Of a stretch of 5,601 bases of DNA, positions 1 to 5,601 are shown piece after piece. The notes below the pieces were generated by a model. That model made no database searches, had not been told where the DNA came from, and saw only the letters and a list, made by a program, of their open reading frames with translations. Positions within the stretch are counted from its first letter, which is position 1. Every line of letters begins with the position of its first letter. The translations under genes were made by a program, and so were the position numbers. This DNA is from Roseomonas sp. (GTDB taxonomy: Bacteria > Pseudomonadota > Alphaproteobacteria > Acetobacterales > Acetobacteraceae): assembly GCA_020249415.1 (NCBI GenBank), contig JADCFR010000258.1, forward strand, positions 1 through 5,601, in the 5' to 3' direction.

Positions 1-439
1 CCGTGCGGAAGATTTGGCGCGCACGCGCAGCGCCTATGAAGCCGCAGGCGTGCCCGCTGATTTGGCGCCGTTCTTTCCCGATGTGGCGGGAAGGCTCGCT
101 ACCGCGCATCTGGTGATTGGCCGCGCCGGCGCTTCTACGGTAGCCGAGATCGCTTGCGCCGGCCGACCTTCCATTCTTGTGCCGCTGCCATCGGCGATTG
201 ATGATCACCAAACCGCGAATGCACGCGCCTTGGCCGCCGCCGATGCAGCACAGGTTTTCGCGCAAGCCAATTTCACGCCGCAAGCGCTGGCCGATGCCTT
301 GGCGTCTTTCCTGAATTTCCCGGCGCGCATGGCTTCCGCCGCTGCCGCCGCCGCAGCCCTGGCGCGACCCCATGCGGCGCGGGAGCTTGCGGATCGCGTC
401 ATGGCTTTGGCGCGGCGCAATCTGGCCGAGGTTGCCTGA
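1..439 (+). CDS. murG: MurG, C-terminal part (5' end outside window): UDP-GlcNAc:lipid I GlcNAc transferase
   Basis: MurG transfers GlcNAc from UDP-GlcNAc to lipid I on the cytoplasmic face of the inner membrane, giving lipid II. The reading frame is open from base 2, so the visible 145 residues are the C-terminal part of a protein usually about 355-375 residues long. They correspond to most of the C-terminal Rossmann domain of this GT-B, family 28 glycosyltransferase. The hallmark stretch is visible: [19 protein letters not shown], with the conserved Glu encoded at 146-148, then a [12 protein letters not shown] segment with Gln at 209-211 and Asn at 218-220, which in the family contact the UDP-sugar. 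An alanine-rich stretch (seven Ala in a row) lies near 337-357, before the C-terminal helix. The stop TGA overlaps the murC ATG by one base. Identification is firm; the N-terminal lipid-binding domain cannot be assessed. Confidence 0.95.
   Translation, partial: RAEDLARTRSAYEAAGVPADLAPFFPDVAGRLATAHLVIGRAGASTVAEIACAGRPSILVPLPSAIDDHQTANARALAAADAAQVFAQANFTPQALADALASFLNFPARMASAAAAAAALARPHAARELADRVMALARRNLAEVA
428..431 (+). promoter_or_regulatory. murC ribosome binding site, inside murG
   Basis: GAGG lies 7 bases before the murC ATG at 439, inside the last codons of murG. Together with the TGATG stop/start overlap it supports this start and suggests translational coupling of murC to murG. Confidence 0.6.
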
Positions 440-1881
440 TGCGCGCGCTCCCCATCTCCATCGGCGCCATTCACTTTGTCGGCATTGGCGGCATTGGCAT
501 GTCCGGCATTGCCGAGGTGCTGCATACACTCGGCTACCAGGTGCAGGGCAGCGATATTTCGGAAAGCGCCAATGTGGCGCGGCTGCGCGCGGCGGGCATC
601 CCGGTCATGATCGGGCATGACGCGGCCAATCTTGGCAATGCCGAGGTGCTGGTGGTGTCCACCGCCGTCAAGCGTGACAATCCGGAAGTGGCGGCAGCGC
701 GGCAGCGTTTGATCCCGATTGTGCGCCGCGCGGAAATGCTGGCCGAGCTCATGCGCCTCAAATGGTCCATCGCCATTGGTGGTACGCATGGCAAGACCAC
801 TACCACAAGCCTGGTCGCTGCTGTGCTGGAAGCGGCGCGGCTTGATCCCACGGTGATCAATGGTGGCATCATCAATGCCTATGGCACCAATACGCGCATG
901 GGCAGCGGCGAATGGATGGTAGTGGAAGCCGATGAAAGTGATGGGTCCTTCCTGAAACTCCCTGCCGTTGTTGCCGTGGTCACGAATATGGACCCGGAAC
1001 ACCTGGACCATTGGGGTACTGAAGAAGCGATGAAGGAAGGCTATGCCCAATTCGTCGGCAATATTCCTTTCTACGGCTTCGCGGTGCTCTGCATTGATCA
1101 TCCCGAAGTGCAGGCGATGATCCCGCGCCTTTCGGATCGGCGTATCGTGACTTACGGCTTTTCGCCGCAAGCCGATGTGCGCGCGGATCGTGTGATCACA
1201 GATCGCATGGGTGCGACCTTTGAAGTGACGGTGACAGATCGGCTGAGTGGGCGCGTGCGCAATATGAAGCCCTTCCGCCTGCCCATGCTTGGGCAGCATA
1301 ATGTGCAGAATGCGCTGGCGGCTGTTGCCATCGCGGCTGAGATGGGCGTGGATGAAACAACCATCCGCACCGCCCTTGCCGGCTTCAAAGGTGTCAAGCG
1401 GCGCTTCACCCGCACTGGTGAGGCGGGTGGTATTACGGTGATTGATGATTACGGCCATCACCCGGTGGAAATCGCTGCTGTCTTGAAAGCCGCGCGGCAG
1501 GCTGGCGCGCGTGATGTGATTGCCGTGGTGCAGCCGCATCGCTACACGCGGCTTGCATCCCTATTCGAAGAATTCTGTGCCTGCATGAATGATGCGGGCA
1601 CGGTGATTGTGGCCGATGTCTATGCCGCTGGCGAAGCGCCGATGGAAGGCGTGGACAAGGATGCGCTGGTGGAAGGGCTTCGCGCGCGCGGGCATCGTTC
1701 CGTGGTGCCGCTGCCGGGCCCCGATAGCCTGGCCGAGATGATCCACGCCATCGCGCGGCCTGGTGATTATGTTGTCTGCCTTGGCGCGGGCAGCATCACC
1801 AATTGGGCGCATGCTCTGCCCACGCAATTGACGGATTTGCAGGCGCGCGCGCGTGGTCGGCTGGCGGGGGCGATGAAATGA
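439..1881 (+). CDS. murC: MurC, UDP-N-acetylmuramate--L-alanine ligase
   Basis: MurC is the cytoplasmic ATP-dependent ligase that adds L-Ala to UDP-MurNAc, the first step of stem-peptide assembly. The 480 residues match the usual full length (E. coli about 491). The N-terminal UDP-binding domain opens with GIGGIGMSG at 15-23. The central ATPase domain has the P-loop [10 protein letters not shown] at 114-123 (Lys119), EADESDGSF at 163-171, and [11 protein letters not shown] at 182-192, whose acidic and His residues bind the metals. HNVQN at 287-291 follows. The C-terminal domain has DDYGHHP at 336-342 and QPHRYTR at 365-371, both typical of MurC rather than MurD, E or F. The ATG at 439 places the glycine-rich motif at the usual distance from the N terminus and has a good ribosome binding site. 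It overlaps murG by one base and murB by four. No key residue is missing. Confidence 0.98.
   Translation: MRALPISIGAIHFVGIGGIGMSGIAEVLHTLGYQVQGSDISESANVARLRAAGIPVMIGHDAANLGNAEVLVVSTAVKRDNPEVAAARQRLIPIVRRAEMLAELMRLKWSIAIGGTHGKTTTTSLVAAVLEAARLDPTVINGGIINAYGTNTRMGSGEWMVVEADESDGSFLKLPAVVAVVTNMDPEHLDHWGTEEAMKEGYAQFVGNIPFYGFAVLCIDHPEVQAMIPRLSDRRIVTYGFSPQADVRADRVITDRMGATFEVTVTDRLSGRVRNMKPFRLPMLGQHNVQNALAAVAIAAEMGVDETTIRTALAGFKGVKRRFTRTGEAGGITVIDDYGHHPVEIAAVLKAARQAGARDVIAVVQPHRYTRLASLFEEFCACMNDAGTVIVADVYAAGEAPMEGVDKDALVEGLRARGHRSVVPLPGPDSLAEMIHAIARPGDYVVCLGAGSITNWAHALPTQLTDLQARARGRLAGAMK
1863..1870 (+). promoter_or_regulatory. murB ribosome binding site, inside murC
   Basis: The G-rich stretch GGCGGGGG lies 7 bases before the ATG at 1878 and 10 before the ATG at 1881. 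It is a loose Shine-Dalgarno match. It fits either of the two adjacent murB start codons and so does not decide between them. Confidence 0.4.
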
Positions 1882-2789
1882 TGCCTCAGCCCATCAGCCA
1901 GGCCGTGCTGCCCCCCTTGCGCGGTCGCGTGGAACGCGATGCGCCGCTTGGGCCGGCGACATGGTTTCGCGTGGGCGGGCCGGCGGATGTGCTGGTGCGG
2001 CCTGCGGATCTGGATGATCTGTTGTTGCTGCTGCGCGATATGCCCGCCGATATGCCGCTGACGGTATTGGGTGCTGCCTCCAACCTGATCATTCGCGATG
2101 GCGGCATAGCAGGCGTGGTGCTGCGGCTTGCGCGCGGTTTTGGTGATGTGGTGATGGAGGCTGATGGCATCATCGCCGGCGCTGCTGCGCTTGATGTGAC
2201 GGTTGCAGAAACCACTGCCGCCGCGGGGCTTGCGGGGCTTGAATTTCTGGTCGGTATTCCCGGCAGTATCGGCGGCGCGGTTGCGATGAATGCCGGCGCC
2301 TACGGCGTTGAGATCAAGGATGTTCTGGATTGGGCAGAAATCGCGACACCTGAAGGACTGCTGCGCTTCGATGCGGCTGCGCTGCATTTCGCCTATCGTC
2401 ACGCGCGATTGCCCAAGCGCGGCGTGGTGGTGCGCGCCAGGCTGCGCGCCCAGCCGGGTGACAAGGCGGCGATCGCCGCGCGGCTACATGAAATTCGCGC
2501 GGCGCGGGAAGCAACCCAGCCCGTACGCGCGCGCACCGGTGGTTCCACTTTCAAGAATCCCCCAGGTGAGCGCAAGGCCTGGGAATTGATTGATGCCGCC
2601 GGTTGCCGGGGGCTCACGCGCGGTGCGGCGCAGGTTAGCGAAAAACACTGCAATTTCCTGCTCAATCTTGGTGGTGCTTCCGCCACCGATATTGAAGCGC
2701 TGGGTGAGGAAGTGCGCGCGCGCGTCTTGGCGCATTCCGGCATTGCACTGGAATGGGAAATTCGCCGCATTGGAAGGGCGCAGCCATGA
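1878..2789 (+). CDS. murB: MurB, UDP-N-acetylenolpyruvoylglucosamine reductase (type II-like)
   Basis: MurB is the FAD- and NADPH-dependent cytoplasmic enzyme that reduces UDP-GlcNAc-enolpyruvate to UDP-MurNAc, the substrate of MurC. The 303 residues fit the short type II form. The FAD-binding domain shows [10 protein letters not shown] at 28-37, then [13 protein letters not shown], and [18 protein letters not shown] from residue 126. The C-terminal substrate domain has GGSTFKNP with Ser223, the expected proton donor, followed by [21 protein letters not shown], and LEWEIRRIG near the C terminus, where Glu292 or Glu294 should be the catalytic acid. Two ATGs sit side by side in frame (1878 and 1881): the first gives an ATGA overlap with murC, the second a one-base overlap like murG/murC. 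I chose 1878, but 1881 (302 residues) is equally possible. A reading-frame extension upstream to 1803 has no family support. Location next to murC is characteristic of alphaproteobacteria. Confidence 0.97.
   Translation: MMPQPISQAVLPPLRGRVERDAPLGPATWFRVGGPADVLVRPADLDDLLLLLRDMPADMPLTVLGAASNLIIRDGGIAGVVLRLARGFGDVVMEADGIIAGAAALDVTVAETTAAAGLAGLEFLVGIPGSIGGAVAMNAGAYGVEIKDVLDWAEIATPEGLLRFDAAALHFAYRHARLPKRGVVVRARLRAQPGDKAAIAARLHEIRAAREATQPVRARTGGSTFKNPPGERKAWELIDAAGCRGLTRGAAQVSEKHCNFLLNLGGASATDIEALGEEVRARVLAHSGIALEWEIRRIGRAQP
2772..2778 (+). promoter_or_regulatory. ddl ribosome binding site, inside murB
   Basis: GGAAGGG lies 7 bases before the ATG at 2786. It favours that start over the in-frame ATG at 2753, which would add 11 residues that do not resemble a Ddl N terminus. 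Confidence 0.65.
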
Positions 2790-3712
2790 AGAAGCGCGTG
2801 GCTGTTCTTTATGGTGGGCGCTCTGCGGAGCGTGAGGTCTCGCTTTCTTCAGGTCGGCAGGTAATTGCCGCTTTGCAGGAAGCCGGTTTCGCCGTGACAC
2901 CGATTGATGTCGGTGATGATCTGGCCGCCGTGATCCAGGCGCTGAGCGACCCGCGCCCCGATGTTGTTTTCAACGCGCTGCATGGGCGCTTTGGTGAGGA
3001 TGGTTGCATCCAGGGCGTGTTGGATTGGCTCGGCTTGCCTTACACACATTCGGGTCTGCGCGCCTCGGCGCTTGCGATGGATAAGGCGGCAGCGAAGGCC
3101 GTGTTTCGCGCGGCAGGCTTGCCGGTTGCGGAAGATCGCGTGGTGACGCGCGCTGAATTGGAGGCAGCGGACCCGCTGCCGCGCCCCTTTGTCGTGAAGC
3201 CAGTGAATGAAGGTTCTTCTGTCGGCGTCACCATTCTGCAGCAGGGTGACAATCGCCGCGCCGCCATTGCACGCGGCTGGACGCATGGCGATGCCATCAT
3301 GGTCGAACGCTTCATCCCTGGGCGTGAATTGACCGTTGGCGTGATGGGCGATCGCGCGCTTGCGGTGACGGATATCCTCGCCGATGCGGGACAATTCTAC
3401 GATTACGAAAGCAAATATGCCGCCGGCGGTTCGCGCCATATCCTGCCTGCACGCGTGGCGCCTGAAGCTTATGCGCAGGCGATGGATATTGCCTTGCGCG
3501 CGCATCATGCGCTTGGCTGCCGCGGCGCATCGCGCACCGACCTTCGTTACGATGACACGCAAGGTGAGCCAGGCCGGCTGATCCTGTTGGAAGTGAATAC
3601 ACAACCCGGCCTGACGCCCACATCGCTGCTGCCCGAACAGGCGGCGCATTGTGGCATGTCCTTCCCCGCGCTTTGCGCCTGGATGGTGGAGCAAGCCCGC
3701 CATGGCGCGTGA
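2786..3712 (+). CDS. ddl: D-alanine--D-alanine ligase
   Basis: Ddl is the cytoplasmic ATP-grasp ligase that joins two D-Ala to make the dipeptide later added by MurF. The 308 residues match the DdlB type (E. coli 306). The N terminus [19 protein letters not shown] puts Glu15 where DdlB has its D-Ala-binding Glu. HGRFGEDG has His66. [10 protein letters not shown] (138-147) holds the Lys and Ser of the small loop. FYDYESKY (204-211) ends in Tyr211, the equivalent of E. coli Tyr216 and the mark of a D-Ala-D-Ala rather than D-Ala-D-lactate enzyme. Arg250 and Asp252 follow, then the metal-binding [12 protein letters not shown] (269-280) with Glu269, Asn271 and Ser280. The start at 2786 is set by the ribosome binding site, the ATGA overlap with murB and the family N terminus. 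The 3' end overlaps ftsQ by 11 bases. All catalytic residues are present. Confidence 0.97.
   Translation: MKKRVAVLYGGRSAEREVSLSSGRQVIAALQEAGFAVTPIDVGDDLAAVIQALSDPRPDVVFNALHGRFGEDGCIQGVLDWLGLPYTHSGLRASALAMDKAAAKAVFRAAGLPVAEDRVVTRAELEAADPLPRPFVVKPVNEGSSVGVTILQQGDNRRAAIARGWTHGDAIMVERFIPGRELTVGVMGDRALAVTDILADAGQFYDYESKYAAGGSRHILPARVAPEAYAQAMDIALRAHHALGCRGASRTDLRYDDTQGEPGRLILLEVNTQPGLTPTSLLPEQAAHCGMSFPALCAWMVEQARHGA
3685..3691 (+). promoter_or_regulatory. ftsQ ribosome binding site, inside ddl
   Basis: GGTGGAG lies 10 bases before the ATG at 3702. It supports that start for ftsQ, although the frame stays open upstream to about 3651 within ddl. Confidence 0.55.
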
Positions 3713-4580
3713 ACGCTTGGTTACCACCTCCACACGGAAGAAGAAGGAACAAGGCCGGCCATCCGCGCTGCGTATTGCGCTGCGTCGGTCGCGTCGTTTT
3801 GCGCGGCCCGCGCTTTATGGCGTGCTGATCCTGTGCGGCTTTGGCGCCATTGCTTATGGCATTGCGATGGTGGACCCCGCAGGTCAGGCGCGGCGCATGC
3901 TGGATCAGGTCGCCATGATCGGGCCGGACCGCAGCATGACGGTCCAGGCGGTGATTGTGGATGGGCGGCAGAACACGCCACTGCCCCTCATTCGTGAAGC
4001 GCTTGGCGTCTCTCGCGGCGATTCCATGCTCGAATTCTCGCCAGAGGCTGCAAGGCAAAGGCTGGAATCGATCCCCTGGGTCGCGCGCGCCCATGTGGAA
4101 CGCCATTTGCCCGGCACGATTGTGCTGCGCCTGGAAGAGCGCCGTCCCTTCGCCATTTGGCAGAATCAGGGCCGCTTCGTGATTGTGGACCGTGAAGGCA
4201 AGACGGTGGCGACCGACGGGCTTGATCAATTCGGCCCGCTGCCGCTGATTGTTGGCCCCGGTGCTGATCGTGCTGCCGCGCAGCTGTATGATTTGCTGGC
4301 GGCAGAATCGGCAGTGGCGGAACGCGTGCAGGCCATGGTGCGCATTGGCGAAAGGCGCTGGAATCTCCGCTTGCATAGCGGCACCGATGTGCTGTTGCCT
4401 GAAGCCGCCGAAGCCGCTGCCATCAAGCGCCTTGCTGAATTGCAGCAGGAAGCGAAGCTTTTGGATCGGCCCTTGGCCGCGATTGATCTTCGTCTGCCGG
4501 ATCGGCTGGTGGTGCGCACCAACCGTGAAACGCCCGAGACACAGCCAGCACGCCCAGTCGCGCGAAGGGAACGCGGATGA
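3702..4580 (+). CDS. ftsQ: FtsQ, cell division protein (bitopic, POTRA domain)
   Basis: FtsQ is an inner-membrane divisome protein that links early and late division proteins, chiefly by binding FtsB/FtsL on the periplasmic side. The 292 residues show the expected layout. A basic cytoplasmic tail (about 1-36, many Arg and Lys) is followed by one hydrophobic membrane segment at about 37-57. The POTRA domain spans about 78-148, containing the pattern I-R-E-A-L-G-V...G-D-S-M-L-E-F and then [27 protein letters not shown], given here as [16 protein letters not shown] plus [11 protein letters not shown]. The FtsQ beta domain follows to about residue 275, ending near LPDRLVVRT, with a Pro/Arg-rich C-terminal tail. 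The ATG at 3702 leaves a tail of normal length and has a ribosome binding site; it overlaps ddl by 11 bases, longer than the other junctions. The identity rests on domain layout plus position between ddl and ftsA, since FtsQ is weakly conserved. Confidence 0.95.
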   Translation: MARERLVTTSTRKKKEQGRPSALRIALRRSRRFARPALYGVLILCGFGAIAYGIAMVDPAGQARRMLDQVAMIGPDRSMTVQAVIVDGRQNTPLPLIREALGVSRGDSMLEFSPEAARQRLESIPWVARAHVERHLPGTIVLRLEERRPFAIWQNQGRFVIVDREGKTVATDGLDQFGPLPLIVGPGADRAAAQLYDLLAAESAVAERVQAMVRIGERRWNLRLHSGTDVLLPEAAEAAAIKRLAELQQEAKLLDRPLAAIDLRLPDRLVVRTNRETPETQPARPVARRERG

Positions 4581-4583
4581 ATC
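4020..4583. other. Cluster of six GANTC sites across ftsQ and the ftsA start
   Basis: GANTC occurs at 4020-4024, 4065-4069, 4163-4167, 4305-4309, 4361-4365 and 4579-4583; the last overlaps the ftsA start region. Only two others were found by hand in the whole window (2555-2559 and 5023-5027). GANTC is the site of the cell-cycle methyltransferase CcrM in alphaproteobacteria, and methylation state affects some promoters through GcrA. The presence of the sites is directly seen; any regulatory role is inference. The sites lie in a coding region, and four of the six include a GAATC context from Glu/Asn/Ser codons, so codon choice could explain them. Confidence 0.35.
4564..4570 (+). promoter_or_regulatory. 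ftsA ribosome binding site, inside ftsQ
   Basis: GAAGGGA lies 6 bases before the ATG at 4577. With the ATGA overlap it supports this start even though it gives FtsA a longer N terminus than the E. coli protein. Confidence 0.6.
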
Positions 4584-5601
4584 AGCTCACCCGCCTGCCT
4601 GGCGTTTTTGAACCTGCTACCGCCCCGCCGCGTCGTCGCCGTCAGGCGCGCAGTGGTGTTTTTGGCGTATTGGATATCGGGTCCACCAAAGTGGTCTGCC
4701 TGATTGCGCGTATTGAAAGCGATGGCAGCCCGCGTGTGCTGGGTTTTGGCTGGCAGCGCGGGCGTGGTGTGAAGGGCGGTTCCATTGTGGATCTGGAAGA
4801 AGCCGAACGCGCCATTCGTGCCGCCGTTGGCCAAGCCGAGGAAATGGCCGATACGCGGCTTTCCGGCGCCATCGTCAATCTTTCCTGTGGTCAACCGGAT
4901 AGTCGGCAATTGCATTTGCAATGGGATATTGGTGGCCGCGCGGTAACCGAAGCCGATCTGCGCGCCATTTTGCATGATGGGCGCCGGCGCACCGCCGAAG
5001 AAGGCCGCGAAACCGTCCATGCGATTCCGCTTGGTTTCACGGTGGATGCCACGCCAGGCGCTGATGATCCGCGCGGCATGATTTGTGATGTGCTCGGCGC
5101 GCGGCTGCATATGGTCTCGGCCGCTGAGGCATCGCTCCGCAATCTTGGCGCCTGTCTGATGCGCTGTGATCTGGAAGTGGAGGAGCTTGTCTCCGCCCCG
5201 TTTGCCGCTGGGCTGGCGACCTTGGTCGAAGATGAAAAGCAGCTTGGCGCCACGGTGATTGACATGGGTGGCGGCACCACAAGCCTTGCCGTCTTCAGCG
5301 AAGGCCACCTGGTACATACCGCGCAAATCCCGGTGGGTGGCGGTCAGGTGACGAATGACCTGGCGACCATCCTGTCCACGCCAGTTGCGCATGCGGAACG
5401 GATGAAGACGCTGCATGGTGCGGTGCATGGCGGTGCCGATGATGAACGCGAATATCTGCCGGTTCCGCTACTGGGCGAAGATGAACACCATATCGCGCGC
5501 ATTCCGCGCGCCATGGTGGTTGGCATCATCAAGCCACGGCTTGAAGAAACCTTCGAGCTCCTCAAGGACAAGCTCGATCAGAGCGGGCTTGGCAAGGAAG
5601 G
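4577..5601 (+). CDS. ftsA: FtsA, actin-like cell division protein, N-terminal 341 residues (3' end outside window)
   Basis: FtsA is an actin/Hsp70-fold ATP-binding protein that polymerises under the membrane, anchors FtsZ and recruits later division proteins. The frame is open from the ATG at 4577 to the window end, giving 341 codons of a protein usually 420-450 long. Phosphate-1 is LDIGSTK (32-38). The FtsA-specific 1C subdomain should lie at about 105-190. Phosphate-2 is VIDMGGGTTS (Asp229, Gly231-233). IPVGGGQVTND lies at 251-261, and AERMKTLHG, with Glu274 and Lys277, is the usual nucleotide-contacting helix. The last actin motif and the C-terminal amphipathic membrane helix are beyond the window. 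Before phosphate-1 there are about 26 residues including RRRR at 19-22, longer than in E. coli; extended N termini are common in alphaproteobacterial FtsA. The start overlaps ftsQ by four bases. ftsZ is expected next but is not seen. Confidence 0.96.
   Translation, partial: MNQLTRLPGVFEPATAPPRRRRQARSGVFGVLDIGSTKVVCLIARIESDGSPRVLGFGWQRGRGVKGGSIVDLEEAERAIRAAVGQAEEMADTRLSGAIVNLSCGQPDSRQLHLQWDIGGRAVTEADLRAILHDGRRRTAEEGRETVHAIPLGFTVDATPGADDPRGMICDVLGARLHMVSAAEASLRNLGACLMRCDLEVEELVSAPFAAGLATLVEDEKQLGATVIDMGGGTTSLAVFSEGHLVHTAQIPVGGGQVTNDLATILSTPVAHAERMKTLHGAVHGGADDEREYLPVPLLGEDEHHIARIPRAMVVGIIKPRLEETFELLKDKLDQSGLGKE

Larger units (their letters stand above)
1..5601 (+). other. dcw (division and cell wall) gene cluster, one transcription unit
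   Basis: Six co-directional genes overlap at every junction (439-441 region, 1878-1881, 2786-2789, 3702-3712, 4577-4580), so translation is probably coupled from murG through ftsA. No intergenic space, hairpin-plus-T-run terminator or good sigma70-type promoter was seen. Any promoter serving ddl, ftsQ or ftsA alone would have to lie within coding sequence, as is known for dcw genes in other bacteria. Neighbours expected outside the window are ftsW upstream and ftsZ downstream; this is inference from the usual order. Confidence 0.85.

Noticed and set aside
337..357. GCC/GCT repeat giving seven alanines near the end of MurG
   Set aside because: Low-complexity alanine stretches in helices are common in GC-rich genomes. 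The units mix several codons, so it is not a clean simple-sequence repeat suited to phase variation.
481..520. Repeated GGCATTGGC-like units at the start of murC
   Set aside because: They encode the conserved Gly-Ile-Gly-Gly-Ile-Gly nucleotide-binding loop, so protein function explains the repetition.
205..1539. Long open frame of 444 codons on the - strand, antisense to murG and murC
   Set aside because: It lies opposite two certain genes, and its translation is rich in His, Arg and Ala with no recognisable domain. Such frames are a by-product of GC-rich codon use on the coding strand.
2712..2725. Alternating purine-pyrimidine runs (GTGCGCGCGCGCGT here, a similar run at 1843-1855) near the ends of murB and murC, possible Z-DNA
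   Set aside because: They encode ordinary Arg-Ala residues and follow from heavy GCG/CGC codon use; similar shorter runs occur throughout the window.
2753..2785. Upstream in-frame ATG for ddl at 2753
   Set aside because: The extra residues do not resemble a Ddl N terminus. The ATG at 2786 has a better ribosome binding site, an ATGA overlap and puts Glu15 at the family position.
2786..3712. Possible resistance-type (D-Ala-D-lactate) ligase
   Set aside because: Tyr211 in the FYDYESKY segment matches the D-Ala-D-Ala enzymes, and the gene sits in its native dcw position.
5259..5264. TTGACA, a perfect -35 box
   Set aside because: It encodes part of the FtsA phosphate-2 motif (Ile-Asp-Met), and no -10 like sequence is found at 16-18 bases downstream.
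3312..5428. Two further long - strand frames (3312-4376 and 4226-5428) opposite ddl, ftsQ and ftsA
   Set aside because: Same pattern: antisense to genes with intact motifs, low-quality composition, no ribosome binding site or domain seen. They also overlap each other.

Overview
This is an ordinary but completely filled piece of a division and cell wall (dcw) cluster. All genes are on the + strand: the 3' end of murG, then complete murC, murB, ddl and ftsQ, and the first three quarters of ftsA. There is no intergenic base between any two genes. The five junctions are stop/start overlaps: TGATG, ATGATG, ATGA, an 11-base overlap, and ATGA. I see no RNA gene, mobile element, CRISPR array, terminator or convincing promoter. 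Both end genes run off the window.

The order murG-murC-murB-ddl-ftsQ-ftsA, with murB inside the cluster between murC and ddl, is typical of Alphaproteobacteria; enteric gammaproteobacteria keep murB elsewhere. The sequence is GC-rich (roughly 60% by eye) with strong use of GCG, CGC and GGC codons. GANTC, the site methylated by CcrM in alphaproteobacteria, is scarce over most of the window, which fits this group. An Acetobacteraceae-like (Roseomonas-type) host is plausible from the general look of the proteins, but the genus cannot be fixed from the window.

Layout: bases 1-439 encode the C-terminal UDP-GlcNAc-binding domain of MurG, which makes lipid II. Bases 439-1881 encode MurC (adds L-Ala to UDP-MurNAc). 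Bases 1878-2789 encode MurB (reduces UDP-GlcNAc-enolpyruvate to UDP-MurNAc). Bases 2786-3712 encode Ddl (makes D-Ala-D-Ala). Bases 3702-4580 encode FtsQ, a bitopic divisome protein. Bases 4577-5601 encode FtsA, the actin-like membrane tether of FtsZ. The first four genes make the peptidoglycan precursor; the last two bring synthesis to the septum. All the catalytic and binding motifs I looked for are intact, so nothing looks decayed.

No new biological system is evident. The one pattern the gene content does not explain is an uneven spread of GANTC sites. By hand count there are eight in the window: none in the first 2554 bases, and six packed into 4020-4583 (3' two thirds of ftsQ through the ftsA start). 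This could be a methylation-responsive control region for ftsA and downstream genes, or chance and codon choice.
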